DNA of 64,000 nt, taken from the NCBI RefSeq assembly GCF_002831665.1, contig NZ_CP025118.1:992001-1056000 (forward strand), given 5' to 3'. The notes below the pieces were generated by a model that was given only the letters and a program-made list of their open reading frames with translations, had not been told where the DNA came from and made no database searches. Made by a program: the position numbers and the translations under genes. Numbering within the stretch: the stretch's first letter is position 1; each line of letters begins with the position of its first letter. This document shows positions 44,656-52,925 of the stretch, piece after piece. This DNA is from Lacinutrix sp. Bg11-31 (lineage in GTDB: Bacteria; Bacteroidota; Bacteroidia; Flavobacteriales; Flavobacteriaceae).

Positions 44656-45453
44656 ATGTTGAAAAAGTTAATTATAAGAAATAATATAACAATACATGGA
44701 GATGGTAACAAATCTATGTTGTTTGTCCATGGCTATGGATGCAATCAAAACATGTGGAGGTTTATTATTCCCCAATTTAAAGACGATTACCAAATAATCC
44801 TTATTGATCTTGTGGGCTCTGGAAAATCTGATGAAAATGCCTATGATTACGATAAGTATAGTTCGCTTCAAGGTTATGCTGATGATGTAGTCGAAATTTG
44901 TGACGCCTTAAACTTAAAGGATGTTATTTTAGTTGGGCATTCTGTGAGCGCAATGATAGGAGTTCTTGCAGCTTTAAAAAGACCCGCTATTTTTAAAAAA
45001 TTAATTATGGTTAGTCCATCTCCTCGATATATTGATGATAATGAGTATTTTGGAGGTTTTTCTGAAAACGATATTGAGGAACTTCTAAAAACTTTAGATT
45101 CTAATTACTTAGGCTGGACAAGTACAATGGCTCCTGTGATTATGAGTAATTTAGATAGACCCGAATTAGCAGAAGAGTTAGAACATAGCTTTTGCCAAAG
45201 TAATCCTGCAATAGCAAAGCACTTTGCAAGAGTTACATTCTTAGGAGATAACAGAAGTGATTTAGAAAAGCTTACTACCGATACTCTTATACTTCAATGT
45301 AAACTAGACGCTATAGCTTCAATTAAAGTAGGGCAATATGTCCATAATCATATCTTTAATAGTAAGTTTGTAGTATTAGACGCAACAGGTCATTGTCCCC
45401 ATATTAGTTCTCCTGACCAAACTGTAGCGGCAATCAAAACATTTTTAAAATAA
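44656..45453 (+). CDS. RsbQ/KAI2/D14-type alpha/beta hydrolase
   Basis: 265 aa. Strongly resembles Bacillus RsbQ: LFVHGYGCNQNMWRFIIPQF, the nucleophile in ILVGHSVSAMIGVLAALKRP (Ser96), YFGGFSENDIEELL, Asp218 in LILQCKLDAIAS and His246 in DATGHCPHISSPDQT. The triad sits at almost the same residue numbers as I recall for RsbQ (S96, D219, H247). In Bacillus, RsbQ acts with the PAS-domain phosphatase RsbP to signal energy stress; plant KAI2/D14 homologues sense small butenolides. Here it is followed by a PAS kinase gene 25 bp downstream, so it probably makes or senses the ligand of that kinase. Confidence 0.93.
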   Translation: MLKKLIIRNNITIHGDGNKSMLFVHGYGCNQNMWRFIIPQFKDDYQIILIDLVGSGKSDENAYDYDKYSSLQGYADDVVEICDALNLKDVILVGHSVSAMIGVLAALKRPAIFKKLIMVSPSPRYIDDNEYFGGFSENDIEELLKTLDSNYLGWTSTMAPVIMSNLDRPELAEELEHSFCQSNPAIAKHFARVTFLGDNRSDLEKLTTDTLILQCKLDAIASIKVGQYVHNHIFNSKFVVLDATGHCPHISSPDQTVAAIKTFLK

Positions 45454-45478
45454 GTACTAGTAAAACTAGACGCCCCAT

Positions 45479-46672
45479 ATGAATCAAAATTTAGATTATA
45501 AGAAACTTTACGACACATCTCCTTGTGGGTATATTTGCTCATTAGCTGATGGTACTATTATTGATTCTAACAAAAGATTTTTAGAATTTACAAACTATGA
45601 TCGAGAAGAGGTAATTAAAAAAAAAAAGTTTACAGATTTTCTTTCGGTAGGAGGTAAAATATATTTTGAGACTGTCTTTTCTCAAAAATTAAAGTTAAGT
45701 GGATTTATAGAAGAGATAAATTTTGATTTTATAAAAAAAGATGGAACTAAATTCCCAGTCCTTATTAATTCTGTAGAAATTAAAGATACAGAAGGACGCC
45801 ACCTATTTATTCAGTCTTCTATATTCAATATTTCTCAAAGAAAAGATTATGAATTAGAACTTCAGACTGCCGAAAGAAAAGCGATCGAACTCTCAGATGA
45901 GTTAAAACAATCAAATAAAGAATTGCGAAGTGGTTCTGAATTAATTTTAAACCAAAAAAATCAATTAGAAGGATTAAATTATAATTTAGAAAATACAAAT
46001 AGACAACTTTCCAGCTTTGCCCATATTGCATCTCATAATTTAAGAGCACCTGTTAGTAATCTAAATTCATTGCTCAACTTCTACAATAATAGTATTGATA
46101 TAGAAGATAAGGCAATGCTTTTTGATAAATTTGAAATAGTTGTAGGCCATCTCAATGAAACTTTGAATGACTTAATTGAATCTGTAAAAATTCAGGGAGA
46201 TGTAAACATAAAGCACGATCTAATAAACTTTGATATTGTTTTTAATAAAACAGTAGAAATTTTAGAAGATCAAATTTTAGAGTCAAAAGCAGTAGTGACC
46301 TCAAATTTTCATGAAGCAACTAATATTAAATACCCGAAAGTTTATCTAGAAAGTATTATGCTAAACCTCATGTCTAATTCCATTCGATACCGTTCATCAG
46401 ATTGTATTCCTGAGATCCATTTCAGCACAGAATTAAAGAATGATGAAATAACGCTTATCGCTACCGATAATGGACTAGGAATAGATTTAGAAAAACACCA
46501 TCACAGACTCTTTGGTCTCAATAACACGTTCCATAGACATCCTGATTCCAAGGGAGTTGGACTCTTTATGATCAAAACTCAAATAGAAGCTATAGGAGGT
46601 TCTATCACTGTAGAAAGTGAAATAGGTATAGGAACCACATTCAAAATAATACTAAATAAAAATTTGTTATGA
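45479..46672 (+). CDS. PAS-domain sensor histidine kinase
   Basis: 397 aa with no membrane segment. PAS domain about 8-120 (YDTSPCGYICSLADGTIIDS, EEINFDFIKKDGTKFPVLIN), a coiled coil (about 120-180), phosphoacceptor FAHIASHNLRAPVSNLNSLL (His186), and the ATPase domain with N-box ESIMLNLMSNSIRY, G1 ATDNGLGIDL and G2 KGVGLFMIKTQIEAIGGSIT. It is a soluble sensor probably reading the output of the RsbQ-like hydrolase through PAS. Its stop overlaps the response regulator start by 4 bp. Confidence 0.92.
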   Translation: MNQNLDYKKLYDTSPCGYICSLADGTIIDSNKRFLEFTNYDREEVIKKKKFTDFLSVGGKIYFETVFSQKLKLSGFIEEINFDFIKKDGTKFPVLINSVEIKDTEGRHLFIQSSIFNISQRKDYELELQTAERKAIELSDELKQSNKELRSGSELILNQKNQLEGLNYNLENTNRQLSSFAHIASHNLRAPVSNLNSLLNFYNNSIDIEDKAMLFDKFEIVVGHLNETLNDLIESVKIQGDVNIKHDLINFDIVFNKTVEILEDQILESKAVVTSNFHEATNIKYPKVYLESIMLNLMSNSIRYRSSDCIPEIHFSTELKNDEITLIATDNGLGIDLEKHHHRLFGLNNTFHRHPDSKGVGLFMIKTQIEAIGGSITVESEIGIGTTFKIILNKNLL

Positions 46673-47070
46673 AAAAAAACCTTCCTTTGATTGGCATTAT
46701 AGATGATGATAAAATTTACCAATTTACATTAACAAGAATTATTAACAAACACAAGTTTGCCAGAGAGATTTTGTCTTTTTTAGATGGAGAACTTGCTCTT
46801 GATTTTTTGTCTGATAATATTTCAACATTAGGCAACATACCAGATCTTATTTTTCTTGATAGTAATATGCCAATCATGGATGGTTGGCAGTTTATAGAAG
46901 AATATGCAATTTTAGAAACTCAAATTAAAAAAAAAATAAAGATATTTATGGTAAGTTCTTCAGTGGACCCTATCGACATAGAAAGAGCCAATAAAATAAA
47001 TCAAATCTCTGACTACATAATAAAACCAATTACACTAGATGAGGTGAAAAGAGTAATTGATACTTTATAA
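46669..47070 (+). CDS. Single-domain response regulator (CheY-like)
   Basis: 133 aa, receiver domain only. Acidic pocket IGIIDDDKIYQ, phosphorylation site DLIFLDSNMPIMDGWQF (Asp64), switch Ser in MVSSSVDPID and Lys in SDYIIKPITL. With no output domain it must pass the signal by protein contact or serve as a phosphate relay. ATGA overlap with the kinase gene indicates a dedicated pair. No target is encoded nearby. Confidence 0.93.
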   Translation: MKKNLPLIGIIDDDKIYQFTLTRIINKHKFAREILSFLDGELALDFLSDNISTLGNIPDLIFLDSNMPIMDGWQFIEEYAILETQIKKKIKIFMVSSSVDPIDIERANKINQISDYIIKPITLDEVKRVIDTL

Positions 47071-47094
47071 ATAACTCCATATGGATAATTGCGT

Positions 47095-47602
47095 GTAAAA
47101 TAAATTGCTTTCGCAATTTATTTTTATAAAACAATCGAGCGCATTGGCAGTGACAATTTTACATAACGACTAATTATAGATACAAAAATGAAGTTCTGAA
47201 GTTTCTTGATAAATCGCGTATTTAAAAAAACTTGAACCATTGTACAGAATATTCAATTTAAACGAGCAGTAAAATACTAATGTTTAATTACCCAAGTACA
47301 AACGTTTGTTATGAAAACAACACATAATGGGATATTTTACATAATATTGAATTATAGCTTACACAGTAACAAACATCATACTTAGTACTAAATGTTGTTT
47401 TAATATTGAATCATCCACAGGATTATCCAATATTAAAAATGTACTATAATGTTCTGCGTTATGTAACTTGAGCTTTGGCTAAAAGCGAAAGTTTAATACC
47501 ACATTTTCTTTATTTTTTTCTTTCTAAAAGTATCTTTAAAAATGTAATGGAACACTCTTTACAGCTTTGGCAGTAGAAGTGGAGGGAAAGTGTGTGAAAT
47601 GG
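47095..47602 (+). repeat. Modular intergenic repeat (copy 7, all modules)
   Basis: AAACAATCGAGCGCATTGGC, left arm ACAATTTTACATAACGACTA; AATTACCCAAGTACAAACGT (shared with 23730); second left arm GGGATATTTTACATAATATT (47331) with GAATTATAGCTT; GGATTATCCAATATTAAA; right arm TACTATAATGTTCTGCGTTA (47442) TGTAACTTGAGC; TAATGGAACACTC and a diverged end. Lies between the response regulator and the ilv leader. Confidence 0.85.
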
Positions 47603-47707
47603 GATATATATTGGACTTTAACAAATCGATATTTGATCTCATAACAAATTATCTTGTTGCCAAGTATGGTATCAGATTTTGCTTTAAGTCAATTTTCACA
47701 TTAACTA

Positions 47708-47738
47708 TTAGGATTCATAGAAAGAAAGTATATATTTG
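47708..47738 (+). promoter_or_regulatory. Promoter of the ilv leader/operon
   Basis: TTAG (47708-47711), 19 bases, TATATTTG (47731-47738): Bacteroidetes-type -33/-7 pair. It lies only 7 bp before the first leader-peptide start codon, so that peptide may be translated from a very short or absent 5' untranslated region. Confidence 0.6.
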
Positions 47739-47745
47739 CACCACA

Positions 47746-47808
47746 ATGCAAGAAAATAAAATTATAGTATCAATTATCGAAATCGCGATTATTAGTCACG
47801 AAAGATAA
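47746..47808 (+). CDS. Ile-rich leader peptide 1 of the ilv operon
   Basis: 20 aa: MQENKIIVSIIEIAIISHER, with seven Ile. It follows a promoter directly and ends 28 bp before an intrinsic terminator-like hairpin (47837-47870). This is the arrangement of amino-acid attenuators: ribosome stalling at Ile codons when charged tRNA-Ile is scarce would prevent the terminator from forming. A longer frame upstream (from 47590) exists but begins inside the repeat and is not credible. Confidence 0.6.
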   Translation: MQENKIIVSIIEIAIISHER

Positions 47809-47836
47809 GGATGCCTATAAATTAAATATATTTATT

Positions 47837-47870
47837 AAAAGCCATCCGATATCGGATGGCTTTTTTTTTA
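47837..47870 (+). terminator. Attenuator/intrinsic terminator 1
   Basis: AAAAGCCATCCGAT followed directly by ATCGGATGGCTTTT and more T: a perfect 14-bp self-complementary stem and a T-tract. Placed between the two Ile-rich leader peptides. Confidence 0.8.
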
Positions 47871-47894
47871 CTAAAATTTTAGAATAAACAAACA

Positions 47895-47984
47895 ATGAAA
47901 ACACAGAATTTATATACAATCAATTTGATGACTACTATAATTAGCAACATTATTATTAGCATTATTATTTTACCGCCCAGGTGA
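47895..47984 (+). CDS. Ile-rich leader peptide 2 of the ilv operon
   Basis: 29 aa, starting MKTQNLYT and containing INLMTTIISNIIISIIIL before PPR and the stop. Nine of 29 residues are Ile and three Leu; no Val. The AATAAACAA upstream resembles a weak A-rich flavobacterial ribosome site. It ends 25 bp before a strong terminator hairpin, so it is a classical ilv attenuator peptide. The Pro-Pro next to the end could add a ribosome pause. Confidence 0.8.
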   Translation: MKTQNLYTINLMTTIISNIIISIIILPPR

Positions 47985-48009
47985 GAACGGAATTGTATTG
48001 ACTAATATG

Positions 48010-48046
48010 AAAGCCCTTCTCATTTAATGAGAAGGGCTTTTTTTTT
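48010..48046 (+). terminator. Attenuator/intrinsic terminator 2 of the ilv operon
   Basis: AAAGCCCTTCTCATT, then AATGAGAAGGGCTTT and a run of T: a near-perfect 15-bp stem with a U-tract, 31 bp before the ilvE start. Its formation would stop transcription when Ile is plentiful. Confidence 0.9.
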
Positions 48047-48076
48047 GACAAAAAATTAATAAAAGAAAATATAACA

Positions 48077-48943
48077 ATGTATTACAACAAAGAATCCCAA
48101 ATATTTTTGGATGGCGAATGGATAAAAGCCCAAGATGGAAAAACAAACTTGTACAGTCAAACGCTACATTATGGAGCTGGTGTTTTTGAAGGAATTAGAT
48201 CTTATAAAACCAACAAAGGTACAAGTATTTTTAAAGCCAAAGAACATTTTGAACGATTGCATTATTCTGCCGAAAAAATGCACATCAAGCTTAACTATTC
48301 AGTAGAGGAATTAATTGATCTAAGTTATGAGTTACTTGAAAGAAACAACTTGGAAGATGCTTACATCCGCCCATTGGTTTATTTAGGAGAAAATATGTCT
48401 CTTCAACCAACAGAAGATGTGCACGTAATGCTTTGTGCTTGGGATTGGGGAAGATATTTAGGCGATACGCAACTCAAATTAATGACTTCTTCTTTTCAAA
48501 GACCCAATCCAAAATCTTGTTTTGTAGAAGCAAAAGTAAGCGGACATTATACCAATTCAATATTGTCAACTACCGAAGCTAAACAAAAAGGTTTTGATGA
48601 AGCTTTACTCTTAGATATGAACGAAAATGTAGCTGAAGGCCCTGGAGCAAATTTCTTCTATGAAAAAGAAGGTAAATTATATACAGCTCCGCTCGGTAAT
48701 ATCCTTTCTGGAATAACAAGACAAACCATTTTTGAATTAGCCGAAGAATTGGGTTTTGAAGTCGTTGAAAAGTTTTTTAAAGTTGAAGAAGTGTATCAAG
48801 CAGATGGTGCTTTTTTCACAGGAACGGCAGCAGAAGTTGCTGCAATTGGAAGTCTAGATAATCATAGTTTCATTTTGCCTTGGGAAAAAACTATTGGTTA
48901 CAAATTGGCATCAGCGTATCAAAAATGTGTTCATACAAAATAA
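48077..48943 (+). CDS. ilvE: Branched-chain-amino-acid aminotransferase
   Basis: 288 aa PLP enzyme of fold type IV that performs the last transamination to Ile, Val and Leu. LYSQTLHYGAGVFEGIRSYK, the PLP Lys in KVSGHYTNSILSTTEAKQKG, LLLDMNENVAEGPGANFFYE and GAFFTGTAAEVAAIGSLDNH are family signatures. It is the first structural gene after the attenuators, followed after 26 bp by ilvD. Confidence 0.94.
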   Translation: MYYNKESQIFLDGEWIKAQDGKTNLYSQTLHYGAGVFEGIRSYKTNKGTSIFKAKEHFERLHYSAEKMHIKLNYSVEELIDLSYELLERNNLEDAYIRPLVYLGENMSLQPTEDVHVMLCAWDWGRYLGDTQLKLMTSSFQRPNPKSCFVEAKVSGHYTNSILSTTEAKQKGFDEALLLDMNENVAEGPGANFFYEKEGKLYTAPLGNILSGITRQTIFELAEELGFEVVEKFFKVEEVYQADGAFFTGTAAEVAAIGSLDNHSFILPWEKTIGYKLASAYQKCVHTK

Positions 48944-48969
48944 ATAAAAGACTTTTAAAAAACATAAAA

Positions 48970-50642
48970 ATGGAATTAAATACAGTAAACGCGTAACACA
49001 AGACGATTCACAACCAGCAGCAAAAGCAATGTTGCACGCTATCGGTTTAACCAAAGAAGATTTCGAAAAGGCTTTTGTAGGAATTGCTAGCACAGGTTAT
49101 GAAGGCAATCCGTGCAATATGCACCTAAACGATTTGGCTCTTGAAGTAAAACAGGGAACAAAAAACGCAAATTTAGTTGGATTAATCTACAACACCATTG
49201 GCGTGAGTGACGGTATTTCTATGGGAACACCCGGAATGAGATATTCTTTGCCTTCAAGAGACGTCATTGCCGATTCTATGGAAACTGTGGTGGAAGGAAT
49301 GTCTTATGACGCTTTGGTTACAGTAGTTGGTTGCGACAAAAATATGCCTGGCGCATTAATGGCAATGCTCAGAACCAACCGACCAGGCGTTTTAGTTTAT
49401 GGTGGAACGATTGCATCTGGTTGTCACAAAGGTAAAAAACTGGATGTCGTTTCTGCTTTTGAAGCTTGGGGACAAAAAGTAGCAGGAAAAATGGATGATG
49501 AAGAATATCAAAATGTGATAGAAAAAGCGTGTCCAGGAGCAGGTGCTTGTGGTGGAATGTACACGGCAAACACTATGGCATCTGCCATTGAAGCTTTGGG
49601 AATGTCCTTGCCTTATAATTCGTCAAACCCAGCTTTGGGAAAAGAGAAAAAAGTAGAAAGCATAAAAGCTGGTGAAGCAGTTCGTTTATTGCTTGAAAAA
49701 GACATTAAACCAAAAGATATTGTTACCAAAAAAGCATTAGAAAATGCTATAAGATTAGTGACCATAATGGGCGGTTCTACTAATGCCGTTTTACACTTTT
49801 TGGCTATCGCTAGAACTGCAGAAGTAGAATTTACTTTAGATGATTTTCAAAGAATAGCAGACACCACACCTTTTTTAGCAGACTTAAAACCAAGCGGTCA
49901 ATTTTTGATGGAAGATGTTCACGTAATTGGAGGTATTCCTGCCGTTCTAAAATATTTATTAAAAAATGGATTATTACACGGAGATTGTTTAACCGTAACA
50001 GGTAAAACATTAGCTGAAAACCTTAAAAATGTTCCTGATTTATTAGCCGGTCAAGAAATTATAAAACCATTAGAAAATCCTATAAAAGAAACTGGACATT
50101 TAAGAATACTGAGAGGAAATTTATCGCCCAAAGGTGCTGTAGCAAAAATTACAGGAAAAGAAGGTTTTCAATTTAGTGGAACAGCAAAAGTCTTTGATTC
50201 TGAATATGATGCCAATGATGGCATTCGAGATGGAAAAGTAATAAAAGGAGATGTTGTGGTGATAAGATATGAAGGACCAAAAGGTGGTCCTGGAATGCCA
50301 GAAATGCTGAAACCTACCGCAGCAATTATTGGAGCTGGTTTGGGAAATGATGTGGCGCTAATTACTGACGGTAGATTTTCAGGTGGAACACACGGCTTTG
50401 TGGTTGGACATATTTCGCCAGAGGCACAAGTTGGTGGACCTATTGCTTTTGTACAAAATGGAGATAAAATAACCATTGATGCTATAAAAAATACCATTGA
50501 TTTTGATGTGAGCGAAGAAGAGTTATCAAAACGAAAAGCCAACTGGAAACGACCCGATTTGAAACACAAAAAAGGCGTGTTGTATAAATACGCAAGAACT
50601 GTTTCGTGTGCATCTGAAGGATGTGTGACAGATGAATTTTAA
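48970..50642 (+). CDS. ilvD: Dihydroxy-acid dehydratase with 5' frameshift
   Basis: The main frame (49029-50642, 537 aa) is a full dehydratase: [49 protein letters not shown] (Fe-S cysteines) and [14 protein letters not shown]. Upstream, ATG 48970 reads MELNTVNA and hits TAA at 48994-48996, while the main frame upstream of 49029 reads [16 protein letters not shown] with no start codon. The family normally begins MELNKYSK; restoring a 4-base AAAT (AAATAAAT to AAAT) fuses the two frames exactly. So a 4-bp slippage deletion has separated the native start. Residual translation might begin at 49029, losing 21 residues; no good ribosome site is seen there. Confidence 0.85.
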
Positions 50643-50654
50643 TAAAATAATAAA

Positions 50655-52376
50655 ATGGAAAAAACAGCAATAAAAACGAAAACAAAACAACAAGTAATGA
50701 CTGGCTCACAAGCTGTAGTTCATTCACTTATAGCAGAAGGTGTTGATTTAATATTTGGATATCCGGGCGGAGCAATTATGCCTGTTTATGATGCACTTTA
50801 TGATGTAGAAGATAAGTTAACACACATTTTAACCAGACACGAACAAGGCGCAACACACGCAGCACAAGGTTTTGCAAGAGCAACAGGAAAAGTTGGCGTT
50901 TGTTTAGCAACTTCTGGTCCTGGAGCAACCAATTTAATAACTGGAATTGCAGATGCACAAATAGATTCTACTCCATTGGTGTGTATTACTGGACAGGTTT
51001 CGAGTAATTTATTAGGAACAGATGCTTTTCAGGAAACGGATATCATTGGTATTTCTATGCCTGTTACCAAATGGAATTTTCAAGTTACTCGAGCAGAAGA
51101 AATTCCTTTTGCTTTGGCGAAAGCTTTTTATATCGCAAGAACCGGAAGACAAGGCCCTGTTTTGATTGATATTACTAAAGATGCTCAATTTGAAACACTT
51201 GATTTTGATTATAAACCTTTTAAAGGAATGAGAAGTTATGTGCCAACTCCACAGTTGAATTTAACAAAAGTAGCTGAAGCAGCCGCATTAATTAATTCAG
51301 CAAAAAAACCTTTTGTGTTATTTGGGCAAGGTGTGCTTTTAGCGGAAGCGGAAAAAGAATTTAAAGCATTTATAGAAAAATCTGGTTTGCCTTCTGCTTG
51401 GACAATTATGGGATTGTCGGCCTTAGATTCTGACCATAATCTAAATGTGGGAATGTTGGGAATGCACGGTAATTATGCACCCAATAAATTAACCAATGAA
51501 TGTGATGTGTTGATAGCTGTAGGAATGCGTTTTGACGACCGTGTTACAGGCGATTTAAGCAGATATGCCAAGCAAGCAAAAGTTATTCATTTGGAAATAG
51601 ATCCTGCGGAAATAGACAAAAATGTAAAAACAGATGTTGCCGTTTTGGGAAATGCCAAAGAAAGTTTAAGTGCATTAACAGAATTAATTAGTAAAAACGA
51701 ACACAAAGATTGGTTGGCGAAATTCAGAGATTTAGAAAAAGAAGAATTTAATAAAGTTATTAATGAAGAGCTAAATCCCAAAGCAGAATTAATGACTATG
51801 GGTGAAGTGATGAACAAAATAAACCTTCATTCCGACCAAAAAAATATCATTGTAACAGATGTAGGGCAACACCAAATGATAGCTTGCCGATATGCTAAAT
51901 TTAAACAAACTCGTTCTTTAATAACTTCTGGTGGATTGGGAACTATGGGCTTTTGTTTACCTGCTGCCATTGGTGCAAAAATGGGAAGACCAGATGTACA
52001 GGTCATTGGAATTATAGGAGATGGTGGTTTTCAAATGACAATTCAAGAATTAGGAACCATTTTTCAGTTTAAAACTGCTGTGAAAATTGTGGTATTAAAT
52101 AATGAATTTTTAGGAATGGTAAGGCAATGGCAAGAGTTATTTTTTGAAAAAAGATATGCCTCAACTACAATGGTCAATCCAGATTTTCAAACGATTGTAA
52201 AAGGTTATGGCATTAAAACAAAAAAGGTAGAAAAAAGAGAGGATTTAGAAGAAGCAGTGAAGGAAATGTTGGCACACGAAGGTTCCTATTTTCTTGAAGT
52301 GATGGTTGGAAAAGAGAACAATGTGTTTCCAATGATAGCAACTGGTGCATCTGTTTCAGAAATAAGATTAAAATAA
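50655..52376 (+). CDS. ilvB: Acetolactate synthase, large subunit
   Basis: 573 aa ThDP enzyme condensing pyruvate (with pyruvate or 2-oxobutyrate) to acetolactate/acetohydroxybutyrate. GYPGGAIMPVYDALYD, the catalytic Glu region THILTRHEQGATHAAQGFAR, LATSGPGATNLITGIADAQI and the ThDP motif GIIGDGGFQMTIQELG to VLNNEFLGMVRQWQ are complete. Reading frame intact. It sits between the lesioned ilvD and ilvN, 12 bp from the former. Confidence 0.95.
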   Translation: MEKTAIKTKTKQQVMTGSQAVVHSLIAEGVDLIFGYPGGAIMPVYDALYDVEDKLTHILTRHEQGATHAAQGFARATGKVGVCLATSGPGATNLITGIADAQIDSTPLVCITGQVSSNLLGTDAFQETDIIGISMPVTKWNFQVTRAEEIPFALAKAFYIARTGRQGPVLIDITKDAQFETLDFDYKPFKGMRSYVPTPQLNLTKVAEAAALINSAKKPFVLFGQGVLLAEAEKEFKAFIEKSGLPSAWTIMGLSALDSDHNLNVGMLGMHGNYAPNKLTNECDVLIAVGMRFDDRVTGDLSRYAKQAKVIHLEIDPAEIDKNVKTDVAVLGNAKESLSALTELISKNEHKDWLAKFRDLEKEEFNKVINEELNPKAELMTMGEVMNKINLHSDQKNIIVTDVGQHQMIACRYAKFKQTRSLITSGGLGTMGFCLPAAIGAKMGRPDVQVIGIIGDGGFQMTIQELGTIFQFKTAVKIVVLNNEFLGMVRQWQELFFEKRYASTTMVNPDFQTIVKGYGIKTKKVEKREDLEEAVKEMLAHEGSYFLEVMVGKENNVFPMIATGASVSEIRLK

Positions 52377-52380
52377 AATT

Positions 52381-52917
52381 ATGGAAAAGAAAAGATTTAC
52401 AATATCGGTATTTACAGAAGATGTAGTGGGAATCCTCAATAGAGTGTCGATAATTTTTACGAGAAGAAAAATAAATGTAGAAAGTATTGCTGCGTCTGAA
52501 AGTGAAATTAAGGGAATTTATAGATATACCATTGTAATTACAGAAACAGAAGATCAAGTTAAAAAAGTGGTTGGTCAACTGGAAAAACAAGTAGAAGTGG
52601 TGAAAGCAGTTTTTCATCCTGATGAAGAAATTGTGCACCAAGAAATAGCACTTTACAAAGTAAAAACAGGTGTTTTGGCCTCTGGTGGAAATGCAGAAAG
52701 AATTGTGCGTTCACATAATGCAAGAGTTTTATCTGTAGAAACGGAATTTACTGTTTTAGAAAAAACGGGACACAAAGAAGAAACACAGCAATTATTTGAC
52801 GATTTAAAACCTTTTGGAATATTGGAATTTGTACGTTCTGGAAGAGTTGCCATTACCAAACCAATGAAAACATTATCGTCAATAGTAGAACAATTAGAAA
52901 AATTAGTAAAAAATTAA
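52381..52917 (+). CDS. ilvN: Acetolactate synthase, small (regulatory) subunit
   Basis: 178 aa. N-terminal ACT domain ([38 protein letters not shown]) that binds branched-chain amino acids for feedback control, followed by the ALS small-subunit C-terminal domain ([40 protein letters not shown]). Frame intact; begins 4 bp after ilvB and is followed 8 bp later by ilvC. Confidence 0.93.
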   Translation: MEKKRFTISVFTEDVVGILNRVSIIFTRRKINVESIAASESEIKGIYRYTIVITETEDQVKKVVGQLEKQVEVVKAVFHPDEEIVHQEIALYKVKTGVLASGGNAERIVRSHNARVLSVETEFTVLEKTGHKEETQQLFDDLKPFGILEFVRSGRVAITKPMKTLSSIVEQLEKLVKN

Positions 52918-52925
52918 AAAACAAA

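Noticed and set aside
47590..47808. 72-aa reading frame before the ilv operon
   Set aside because: It starts inside the repeat and crosses the promoter at 47708-47738; only its last 20 codons form a plausible leader peptide.
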